From contig CAZMUM010000064.1 of assembly GCA_964569385.1 (NCBI GenBank), positions 1 to 19,045 on the forward strand: 19,045 bases of DNA. The letters run 5' to 3'. The stretch is from JAADHX01 sp964569385 (GTDB lineage: Bacteria > Actinomycetota > Acidimicrobiia > Acidimicrobiales > Poriferisodalaceae). How positions within the stretch are numbered: the stretch's first letter is position 1; every line of letters starts with the position of its first letter. Under the pieces are notes generated by a model. That model did no database searches, was not told the DNA's origin, and saw nothing but the letters and a program-made list of their open reading frames with translations. A program made the translations under genes and the position numbers. Positions 6,470 to 12,709 of the stretch are shown here, piece by piece.

Positions 6470-6958
6470 ATGACGAAGATCAAAATGCGGGGAGTGCGGT
6501 TAGTAGTTGTAGCCCTAACGGCTCTCCTTGGTGCCGAAACACTTGGCGTTGCGCCAGCGAGCGCGAGCTTTGGTGCCGAAACACTTGGCGTTGTGCCAGC
6601 GGGCGCGAGCTGCATTGGCTGCTACGCCAGCTTTGGGCTATATGCCTACAGCAACGACGACGTGACGGGTCGCCGAAGAAACGTCTCAGGTGAGATCATC
6701 GACAATCAGGACTTTCACGGTGCCCTTATCGATGATTCTAGCGGCGACTGCGATTACGGGGGTACGCAGGTACGAACGCTGGCTAAGTCATATTCGAACA
6801 CTGGGACGACTCCAAACTGGGGCACTGCTAGAAAGTCGAGCGGTGCGGACGACTGGTGGAGGTGGGCAGGTGGTCATCATTGGAACGACGATGGCACTAA
6901 CTACAACATTTGGGTTGCTGACACATGCCAAAAGGCTTCTCAGATGGCCTCTGCTTGA
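6470..6958 (+). CDS. Small secreted protein with duplicated signal-peptide segment
   Basis: I place the start at ATG 6470, behind a strong GGGGGAAAGC ribosome site, giving 162 residues. A longer frame from 6407 lacks one. The N-terminus is a signal peptide: basic MTKIKMRGVR, then hydrophobic LVVVALTALL. The following 14 residues, GAETLGVAPASASF, are repeated as GAETLGVVPAGASC (residues 21-34 and 35-48). Each unit contains a possible signal peptidase I site. The mature part has four cysteines (CIGC near the start, then DCDYGG and DTCQKAS) and is rich in Gly, Asp, Asn and Trp (DDWWRWAGGHHWNDDG). I do not recognise the family. An extracellular role, perhaps as a toxin, binding protein or small structural protein, is only inference. 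A strong hairpin lies 28 bases after the stop. Confidence 0.75.
   Translation: MTKIKMRGVRLVVVALTALLGAETLGVAPASASFGAETLGVVPAGASCIGCYASFGLYAYSNDDVTGRRRNVSGEIIDNQDFHGALIDDSSGDCDYGGTQVRTLAKSYSNTGTTPNWGTARKSSGADDWWRWAGGHHWNDDGTNYNIWVADTCQKASQMASA
6530..6613 (+). repeat. Tandem duplication of 42 bp inside a signal peptide
   Basis: Unit 1 is 6530-6571 and unit 2 is 6572-6613. They are nearly identical over 14 codons, starting GGTGCCGAAACACTTGGCGT in both, and differ by four bases. The duplication keeps the frame. Confidence 0.95.
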
Positions 6959-7962
6959 TCAACTACCAACATAGGATTGACCCGTGTGCGGCCCCTGGCT
7001 CGAAGTCAATCAGGGGCCGCACTGGAAACCTCGGTCCTTTAGTTCTGATGTTTGCGACTTGGATGATGGTTTCGTCGTGCACCGGGGATGATACGACTGG
7101 CCAAGTAGAAGACAGTGGGCTCGCGTCCCCCGAGTCGGGCAATGTCGGTATTCGTGGGGCAGTTGAGACGAGCACCACGACTCGCCGCGGAACGGCGGTG
7201 GTGCGTGGTCTTCGCTACGCGTCAGGAGAGTCGGTTGCATTTAGCGTCGACTTCAGCACACGTGTGATTGACGCGTCCTGCAGTGGCGGCGACGATGACT
7301 TTGGCAATCCCTGTCCTGAGTTAGGTAGCTCCAACTTGGTGTATATTGTGATGACGATTCTCAACGGCGAACTGACGGATATCGGCCTCGTCGAACCAAG
7401 TCTGATCCGACACCCGGCAGATGGCGACCTTCACTCGACCGAGATTGAGGTTGACTTAGGTGTCCTGCCCGATGGATCACACTGCTTAACCATAGCGTTG
7501 ATCGAGAGTTCACGCGATCTCATAGATGCCAGTCTTCCAGACCATTCACCGACGGTTGTTGAGAACATCAGCGTAGGCGAATCAGATGATGACTATTGTC
7601 TTGCGGGTTCAATCCAGATTACTCAGACTTTCGAAGCGACTACCGGACGTGACTGTGGCGGTCGGCCGCACTTCACCACGTCGCCCGATGTCGCGGATGC
7701 CGACGACCTCGGTGTGATACAGATTTCGAGCTGTCCTTACGAGATAGTAGTTTTCCTGATCTGGGACGACTCTCGACTTGAGAATCTCGGCCGGTTGGGA
7801 ATTGTGAGCGAAGAAGGATCGCATAACATCCACGTCGCACGTGTCAAAGGAGTAGGAGCAGAGACGGTGCGAGTCCTGACCGTTCCAGTTCCGTTGCTGA
7901 CTGCCAACTTAGCAACGAGCTCGATGCAGGGATTTCTGTCATGGCCTCACGCGGTTGGGTAG
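6925..7962 (+). CDS. Predicted lipoprotein of unknown function
   Basis: The frame contains a lipoprotein-type signal: basic SIRGRTGN, then hydrophobic LGPLVLMFATWMMVSSC with the Cys at about residue 52 counted from 6925, followed by the polar GDDTTGQVEDS. The start is uncertain. ATG 7048 would leave no basic n-region. ATG 6925 overlaps the upstream gene and has no ribosome site. TTG 6955 overlaps that gene's stop and gives a more normal signal. The mature part is about 290 residues, acidic and probably beta-rich, with several further cysteines (ASCSGG, NPCPEL, SHCLTI, DYCLAG, RDCGGR, SSCPYE). I recognise no domain. A perfect hairpin lies between this gene and the secreted-protein gene, or inside its 5' end, which should lower its expression relative to that gene. 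It overlaps the next lipoprotein gene by 22 bases. Confidence 0.65.
   Translation: MPKGFSDGLCLINYQHRIDPCAAPGSKSIRGRTGNLGPLVLMFATWMMVSSCTGDDTTGQVEDSGLASPESGNVGIRGAVETSTTTRRGTAVVRGLRYASGESVAFSVDFSTRVIDASCSGGDDDFGNPCPELGSSNLVYIVMTILNGELTDIGLVEPSLIRHPADGDLHSTEIEVDLGVLPDGSHCLTIALIESSRDLIDASLPDHSPTVVENISVGESDDDYCLAGSIQITQTFEATTGRDCGGRPHFTTSPDVADADDLGVIQISSCPYEIVVFLIWDDSRLENLGRLGIVSEEGSHNIHVARVKGVGAETVRVLTVPVPLLTANLATSSMQGFLSWPHAVG
6986..7022 (+). terminator. Perfect 12-bp hairpin, probable terminator or attenuator
   Basis: GTGCGGCCCCTG (6986-6997) pairs perfectly with CAGGGGCCGCAC (7011-7022) around a 13-base loop. It starts 28 bases after the stop of the secreted-protein gene. There is no T-run after it, so it is not a textbook intrinsic terminator. 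It could stop some transcripts, protect the upstream mRNA end or set a ratio between the two genes. Confidence 0.6.
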
Positions 7963-8774
7963 CTCTCGTACTTGGTCTATTCGCCTGCGCCTCGCCACCG
8001 GCGGACCTTGCGTCAGACCTCGTCGAGGAGCAGCGTATCGCTGAGGAGCGTATCTACCAGAGTATCGAGGACGCAGCGTTGGACGCAGAAGAGTGTATGC
8101 GTCGAGAGGGATTCGAGTACGAGGTCGCATTGGGTAGCGACGGCCCAGACTTAGCTAACGAGGACAGTCTCGACATCCTAGCGGAGTGGGTCTTTCCAAC
8201 CGCTCCAGCCGGTAATGGAGCCGGGTATGGGATTGTCGCAGCTGCGCGGCAGTCAGCTGAACCCGTGGTCGAGTCGGACTTTAATGACCGTTACCGTTCA
8301 TCGTTGCCGCAAACTGCCAAGGGGCCGTACGATGAATTCGTGCAAAGCTGCCAGACGGGTATCTCGGCAGCGCTCGCGAGTGACCTGAGTGAGAATGAAT
8401 TGCGCCGGGCACTGGTTAGTGAGATTGATGACAGAGCTCGCGCTGACCCGCTGGTGAATCTGATTGAACAGCGCTGGGCCGCTTGTATGTCGGAGGCCGG
8501 ATGGAACTTTGGCTCTCTAGGCGAGCCGCCTTTGTCGGTTCTGGGAGCCATACAAGTGCTCAGTGATCAGGTGGGCGGTCCGATGCTAGCGGCGCCACAG
8601 GGTAAGGTGGGTCTAGCTGCTCCGATCGAGCTGGCAAACAGATTACCTAGGTACAACTCACTTAACGAACTAGCCATTATTGAGGACGATCTCTCCGAGG
8701 TCGACCGGTCGTGTCGCGATCGGCTCAACCTCGACGCTGAGCGATTGGCAGCAATCGAACGGAACGGGAGCTAG
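7941..8774 (+). CDS. Predicted lipoprotein with four-cysteine CM-GF/CM-GW pattern
   Basis: The protein has 277 residues. ATG 7941 follows a GCAGGGA ribosome site and overlaps the previous gene by 22 bases, so the two are coupled. The signal is MASRGWVALVLGLFAC with the lipidated Cys16. The mature part has a helical start (EEQRIAEERIYQSIEDAA) and then the motif EECMRREGFEY with Cys52. Cys137, WAACMSEAGWNF with Cys182, and Cys258 in EVDRSCRDRLN follow. The 11676 lipoprotein has the same order of motifs, with 45 residues between its second and third cysteines, exactly as here. I infer disulfide pairing and an envelope role. The biochemical function is unknown, and similar uncharacterised lipoproteins are common in actinobacteria. 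Confidence 0.82.
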   Translation: MASRGWVALVLGLFACASPPADLASDLVEEQRIAEERIYQSIEDAALDAEECMRREGFEYEVALGSDGPDLANEDSLDILAEWVFPTAPAGNGAGYGIVAAARQSAEPVVESDFNDRYRSSLPQTAKGPYDEFVQSCQTGISAALASDLSENELRRALVSEIDDRARADPLVNLIEQRWAACMSEAGWNFGSLGEPPLSVLGAIQVLSDQVGGPMLAAPQGKVGLAAPIELANRLPRYNSLNELAIIEDDLSEVDRSCRDRLNLDAERLAAIERNGS

Positions 8775-8837
8775 GTCATTCGTTCGGCATGGTGGATTCG
8801 CTTGGTCGTCTCAACACCTTGATGAGGAGGTGGGCAT

Positions 8838-8864
8838 TGGGTATCCCCTCTAATCGTGGAGATT
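8838..8864 (+). mobile_element. Scrap of an IS3-family terminus
   Basis: TGGGTATCCCCTC followed by TAATCGTGGAGATT matches, with about five differences, the IS3 end at 18650-18623 read on the minus strand. Only the terminal 27 bases remain. What follows (8865-8932) shows nothing I can identify. Confidence 0.55.
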
Positions 8865-8932
8865 GTTGATGGGAAGGCCGGTGAGATGGATGGCGGAGTT
8901 GGCAGGGCGTTCGCCGATGAAGTCGCCTGAGC

Positions 8933-9020
8933 GTGCTTGATTAAGACTGTGGGGGCGTTGCGGTGTTTCCGTAGCATTTGAGAGGTCCGGCTGGTTGGCT
9001 CCGAGCGTGCCTGTCGCCCT
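8933..9020 (+). repeat. IS110-type left-end remnant (second copy of 17487-17577)
   Basis: This stretch closely matches 17487-17577. It shares GTGTTTCCGTAG, TTTGAGAGGTCCGGCTGG and GTGCCTGTCG in the same order, with about ten differences and a 3-base length difference. In the 17-kb copy the stretch lies upstream of an IS110 transposase, where these elements encode their bridge RNA. Here the transposase part is absent and the integrase-core IS starts at 9017. Confidence 0.7.
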
Positions 9021-10170
9021 GTGCCGCCCAGAAACTAGCGCGTGGGTGCTGACCAGGCCTGATGCTGCCATCATTGACGGTCGTGTCTCGTCTCCTCTAC
9101 CGCTTCCTCACCCAGCTAGCACGCCTCGCGATGCGTTCTGGACGCTGGAAGGACCTTCAGATCGTCGTGTTGCGCCACGAGAACGCCGTGCTGCGCCGCC
9201 AGGTAGGCCGACCTGCGCTCACCGAGAACGATCGGACCCTGCTCGGCGCTATCGCCGCAGCACTCCCCAAGGCGCTACGCCAGGGTTCGATCGTCACGCC
9301 CGAGACGCTGCTGCGCTGGCACCGCAAACGAATCGCGAAGCACTGGACCCAACCGCCGGCACGTCGTGTCGGCAGGCCGCCGATCAACGGTGCACTGCGT
9401 CAGCTGATCGTGCGACTCGCTCACCAGAACCCGACATGGGGACACCGCCGCATCCAAGGTAACTCGCCAGACTCGACCACAAGATCGGCAAAGGCACGGT
9501 CTGGCAGATCCTCACCGACAACGACATCGACCCGTCACCAAACCGCTCCGACGTCACCGGGACCGAGTTCCTGCACTCCCAAGCCGCCGTCGCCTGCGAC
9601 TTCTTCACCGTCAACACCGCATTCCTGCGCCGCTACTACGTACTGTTCTTCATCAAAGTCCGCAGCCGCGAGGTCATCTTCGCCGGTGTCACCGCCAACC
9701 CGACCGGCGCCTGGACCACCCAAGCCGCCCGGAACCTTTTCATCTGCCACGCCAAACGCCTCGAGGACACACGGGCACTCGTTCGTGACCGCGGCAGCCA
9801 GTTCATCGACGCGTTCGACGAGATCTTCCGCACAGAAGGCCTCAAAATCCTCAAGACCCCTATCCGCACCCCGGTGGCCAACACGTTCGCCGAACGCTGG
9901 ATCGGATCGATCCGACGCGAACTCCTCGACCGCACCATCATCTAGAACCAACCCCAACTCGAACGCCTCGTCACCGACTACATCGGCCATCACAACCAGC
10001 ACCGACCCCACCAATCACTCCAACAACGGCCACCGGCACCCGTCTATGAGCCGCCCGAAACTCCACCGGCGACCATCACCGTGCTCCGGACCAGCCGATG
10101 CGACGGACTCATCCACGAATACCAAAACGTCGCCTGACCAGCCACGACCGAGTTTCCGGCACGCACAGGG
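9017..10170 (+). mobile_element. Integrase-core insertion sequence (IS481/IS3-like), decayed
   Basis: The left end CCCTGTGCCGCCCAGAAACT (9017-9036) and the complement of the right end (10151-10170), CCCTGTGCGTGCCGGAAACT, agree at 16 of 20 positions. They enclose a single frameshifted DDE transposase gene. Flanking bases show no clear target duplication. The right end also matches the right end of the MITE at 18023-18177 (22 of 24 bases), so this element or a relative probably supplied its transposase. Confidence 0.75.
9062..10137 (+). pseudogene. Integrase-core (rve) transposase, one frameshift and one stop
   Basis: The N-terminal part is in frame 1: VLRHENAVLRRQVGRPALTE, then the TLLRWHRKRIAKHW region and NPTWGHRRIQG, the usual segment before the rve domain. 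At 9460/9461 a single base appears to be missing (GGT-AAC where GGT-GAA-CTC is expected). The rest continues in another frame: VWQILTDND, AVACDFFTV (first catalytic Asp), LVRDRGSQF (second Asp), NTFAERWIGS (Glu), then an in-frame TAG at 9943-9945. The frame picks up again with QLERLVTDYIGHHNQHRPHQS to a TGA at 10135. The catalytic residues are all present, so the loss looks recent. A long minus-strand open frame over the same bases is a compositional shadow. Confidence 0.88.
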
Positions 10171-10224
10171 TTCAATAGGCCGTTACCTTGGTTTAGACTT
10201 CACCGAGTTAGGGTGCCGGGTTTA

Positions 10225-10692
10225 CTAGGCTTTGATGAGGCTGCTTGGTCGTCGGGTTCTTCGGATTCCTGCCGCCGTTAGAACTTTGGTCTCGACGTTC
10301 ATTTCCCTCCATGCAGCGTAGCTGATCCCTTTGCTTTCGCCGTACTCGTCGGCGCATTCTACGAAATCGGCCTCCAAGGCTGCCATATCGACCTGTGGAA
10401 TAGCCTCAAGGTGGTCAAGCTCGGCCTGGAGTTCGATCCGTTCTTGAACTAGCTGAAGCTGGATTAGCGGTGAGGCTTTCGCCAGTTCTACTGCGATACT
10501 TTCGAGGCGAGGTCGAATGGATTCGGCTGTTCGCCGTCTACCTCGGCGAGGTGCGTTAGCGTCAAGCGCCGATAAGTATGTTTTGACAACGATGGCGATC
10601 TCGCGGCCGCGAGCGAGGGCTTCTTTGTGTTCTGGAGTCATTAGTAACATCCGATACGGTGAGATGGCGACAAACGTGCGTTGATTTGCCAC
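10225..10692 (-). CDS. Conserved actinobacterial protein of unknown function
   Basis: The GTG at 10692 gives 155 residues; an ATG at 10641 (MTPEHKEALARGREIA) may be the true start and gives 138. The sequence has a basic segment (NAPRRGRRRTAESIRPRL) and a long helical stretch (SIAVELAKASPLIQLQLVQE and on to LDHLEAIPQ) likely to form a coiled coil. A C-terminal motif, KGISYAAWREMNVETKVL, ends in AGIRRTRRPS. I recall this GISYAAWRE-type C-terminus from many uncharacterised actinobacterial proteins, but no function is known to me. The basic patches would suit nucleic-acid binding, which is inference. The frame is intact despite being wedged between two IS remnants. An inverted TTGACC/GGTCAA pair lies upstream at 10725-10754 and could be an operator. 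Confidence 0.7.
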   Translation of the reverse strand: MANQRTFVAISPYRMLLMTPEHKEALARGREIAIVVKTYLSALDANAPRRGRRRTAESIRPRLESIAVELAKASPLIQLQLVQERIELQAELDHLEAIPQVDMAALEADFVECADEYGESKGISYAAWREMNVETKVLTAAGIRRTRRPSSLIKA

Positions 10693-10813
10693 CGTCCAAC
10701 GGACATTTAGATCAGAGGTCGGCGTTGACCGTCCGGGGACAACTATTTGGTCAAGTCTTTCGCTATGTAATACTGGGCATGTCTCAGCCGAGACTTGAGA
10801 ACGGAGGATTTAA

Positions 10814-11111
10814 GGGCACTTCGGATTTCAGCATGGGGTGATGCCAGACCCGCCCCGCGCAACCCGGACATGACGGCCGATCGGCCCGTGTCGTGATCGC
10901 AACACGCAACCGGCCCGGCCACTCACCGACTCCGTTCACGTCGACATCGGGCAGCCCGACAAGCAGTTCGCACATGAGCGTAGGATCGGTCTCCAACAGG
11001 GGCTCCCGGGATCGACGACGTTAGACACCGTCAGACTCGCAGACGCCCCGGTGCCACGCCCGGGACCACCTACCCGACCAACCTCAACTCACGCCCAGAT
11101 CCGAAGAGCCC
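10814..11111 (-). mobile_element. Internally deleted ISL3-like element
   Basis: The left end GGGCACTTCGGATTTCAGC (10814-10832) and the complement of the right end (11111-11093), GGGCTCTTCGGATCTGGGC, agree at most positions. This is the CTTCGGA-type end common in ISL3-family elements. The match extends a few bases outward (GGATTT on both sides), so the true boundary may be a little wider. Only about 300 bp remain, holding the start of the transposase on the minus strand joined directly to the other end. Most of the element has been deleted, giving a MITE-like product. Confidence 0.6.
10835..10996 (-). pseudogene. ISL3-family transposase, N-terminal zinc-binding fragment
   Basis: On the minus strand the frame reads LMCELLVGLPDVDVNGV, then GRLRVAITTRADRPSCPGCAGRVWHH. 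This is the N-terminal region of ISL3 transposases, with the CPGC half of a zinc-binding site. It ends by running into the opposite terminus of the element (about 10855-10835). Perhaps 50 residues of a protein that is normally over 400 survive. Confidence 0.65.
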
Positions 11112-11159
11112 CAAATCCGAGGATCCCTGCCAACTCGATGAGCGGCGGCTAGCAAAGGG

Positions 11160-11190
11160 TTGCCGGGAATACTATACGGAAATGGCTGAT
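11160..11190 (+). promoter_or_regulatory. AT-rich control region of the second secreted-protein gene
   Basis: The stretch from the ISL3 remnant to the gene (11112-11267) becomes AT-rich here. TTGCCGGGAATACT (11160-11173) resembles TTGCCTGAATACT at 6328-6340, upstream of the other secreted-protein gene. TATACG and TGATAAT lie just downstream as possible -10 boxes. The exact start point cannot be chosen by eye. Confidence 0.3.
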
Positions 11191-11267
11191 AATCTAAACT
11201 CACTAGTCACGGCAAAGAAATGGAACTACGATGAACAGTCTAAGACCAACTCAATTCGGAGTAAACT

Positions 11268-11660
11268 ATGAAACGTGTTCTCGTAACATTCGCAATCCTG
11301 TGCTCGATATTTGTAGCCGACTCGGTTCGACCTGGCGGAGCCGAGCCAGCTGGCGCATATTGCAGCCAATGGGGAAGCGCAGCGACCATTACGCCGTATT
11401 GGGGGCAAGAGAGAGTGCAGTATTCAAGCACGTGCGACGGCGACGACATCTACAAGGGTAAGGTTAGGGACGTCTACACTGACGGAAAGTGTGTCACAGT
11501 GCAGGTCGGTGCCTCGTCTCTCGGTCCGTGGATTACGATGACTAGCGCATGCTCGTGGAGCTACGTGAACTTCACTGCGTGGACCACGGGTTACGAAGAC
11601 ATTAGGATCTGTCGAGGCAGTCTCGGTTGTACTGGGTCGTACTGGAACAAGACCGCCTAG
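11268..11660 (+). CDS. Small secreted cysteine-rich protein
   Basis: The 130-residue protein starts at ATG 11268, seven bases after a GGAG ribosome site. The signal peptide is MKRVLVTFAILCSIFVADSV, then RPGGAEPAGA, with probable cleavage after Ala30. The mature protein is about 100 residues and begins YCSQWG. It has six cysteines (YCSQ, STCDG, GKCVT, SACSW, RICRG, GCTGS), enough for three disulfides, and many Trp, Tyr, Ser and Thr residues. It does not obviously align with the 6470 protein but has the same size class, signal and genomic position, directly ahead of a lipoprotein gene. The family is not recognised. A secreted toxin or binding protein is possible but not shown. Confidence 0.8.
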   Translation: MKRVLVTFAILCSIFVADSVRPGGAEPAGAYCSQWGSAATITPYWGQERVQYSSTCDGDDIYKGKVRDVYTDGKCVTVQVGASSLGPWITMTSACSWSYVNFTAWTTGYEDIRICRGSLGCTGSYWNKTA

Positions 11661-11675
11661 CTCGAGGTGGTATCT

Positions 11676-12644
11676 GTGAACACAGCAATGGATCTCTGGC
11701 GATGGTCTGCTCTCACGGCCGTGGCACTGTTGGTCGGCTGCTCAGGCTCGACCGAAATCACGGTGGTCGACGATATAGCTACGCAAGGGACAGAAGCCGA
11801 CGGCTCGGATTTCGTCACCGACGCGCCGGAGTCTCGGACCGCGGAAGCAGCCGCTCAACCGTCGCCGCCAACAGTGAGCGGACCTACCAACAAAGATGCG
11901 GCCGGTGGCGCGGAGAGTCAACCGGAGTTCGCGAGCCCGCTTGTCGGTCTATTGGGTGTACCGCTGACATTCGAAGAGTTACTTGAGACTCAACAGGTTG
12001 TGTTTCTCGACAGAGAACTCGCGATCGAAGAGTGCATGAGCGCGCAGGGATTCTCGTACATACCCGACGTCAGGCACCAAGATCCTGGCGCCGAGCCCGA
12101 ATCAGCGCCCTACTACGGCATCTCGCGCTCCATCTCGATTTCCCGCGGTGAGATAACGCCTGCCTGGGAGAGTCCAAACCTAGCGGTTCTCGAGGGATTC
12201 GACAGCGCGACAAGGGACGCGTGGTTCGCCGCGTTTGGACGAGCAGACCAGGGTTGCCAAGGTGAGTCGTTAGAGGCGCATCCAGATAGCGATTCGCTGC
12301 CACGCGAGTTGCTGGAGGAGATTGTTGCACTCGGCGACGCTGTCGACGCGCACGACGGTGTAGCTGCAGCTTGGGCGGAGTGGTCTGCGTGTATGAGGTC
12401 TCGTGGTTATGACATCCAGAACCGCGCGGAGCTAATAGATGATATGACCGCGGAAGCGCTCGCGCAGAACATGACTACCGATGAGGTCGTAAAGCTCGAG
12501 GGCCTCGCATGGTTCGACGATGAGACCTGCGAGAACGACACCGGGCTCAGTGGCACAGTGGCTGAGATTCGATATGAGATCGAACTGGAATACGTAGAGA
12601 ACAACGCGTCACGCATAGCGCTACTGCTCGCAGAGTCACCATAG
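11676..12644 (+). CDS. Predicted lipoprotein, paralogous in pattern to the one at 7941
   Basis: I choose GTG 11676 because GAGGTGG lies five bases upstream. GTG 11667 falls inside that ribosome site. The 322-residue product has a lipoprotein signal, MNTAMDLWRWSALTAVALLV then Cys22 in LVGC. A low-complexity acidic/Pro/Ala linker (about 25-85) follows, then the folded part. IEECMSAQGFSYI carries Cys120 and is followed by Cys194, WSACMRSRGYDI with Cys239, and Cys285. The order and the 45-residue Cys194-Cys239 spacing match the 7941 protein. The gene is 15 bases after the secreted-protein stop and surely co-transcribed with it. An envelope-anchored partner or immunity role for the secreted protein is my inference. 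Confidence 0.82.
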   Translation: MNTAMDLWRWSALTAVALLVGCSGSTEITVVDDIATQGTEADGSDFVTDAPESRTAEAAAQPSPPTVSGPTNKDAAGGAESQPEFASPLVGLLGVPLTFEELLETQQVVFLDRELAIEECMSAQGFSYIPDVRHQDPGAEPESAPYYGISRSISISRGEITPAWESPNLAVLEGFDSATRDAWFAAFGRADQGCQGESLEAHPDSDSLPRELLEEIVALGDAVDAHDGVAAAWAEWSACMRSRGYDIQNRAELIDDMTAEALAQNMTTDEVVKLEGLAWFDDETCENDTGLSGTVAEIRYEIELEYVENNASRIALLLAESP

Positions 12645-12669
12645 CGTCCCGCGCCCGCACGACGGGACG
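12645..12669 (+). terminator. Hairpin directly after the lipoprotein gene
   Basis: CGTCCCG (12645-12651) pairs with CGGGACG (12663-12669) over an 11-base loop, starting at the base after the stop codon. No T-run follows. It is probably the end of the secreted protein/lipoprotein operon. Confidence 0.55.
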
Positions 12670-12709
12670 ACACCTAAGACGATGACCACTGAGATCGGTC
12701 AAGGTGAAC

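Noticed and set aside
6470..6958. Lactococcin-972-like bacteriocin for the secreted protein
   Set aside because: The size and signal fit, but the typical motif order is not visible and no ABC transporter or immunity membrane gene follows.
8771..9074. Minus-strand frames over the IS-scrap region
   Set aside because: They read through noncoding IS termini; the apparent similarity to a frame near 17500 comes from the shared IS110 left end.
9535..10014. Long minus-strand frame of 159 codons over the integrase-core IS
   Set aside because: It is antisense to the frameshifted transposase, acidic and repetitive in composition, and resembles no protein. The plus strand holds the catalytic motifs.
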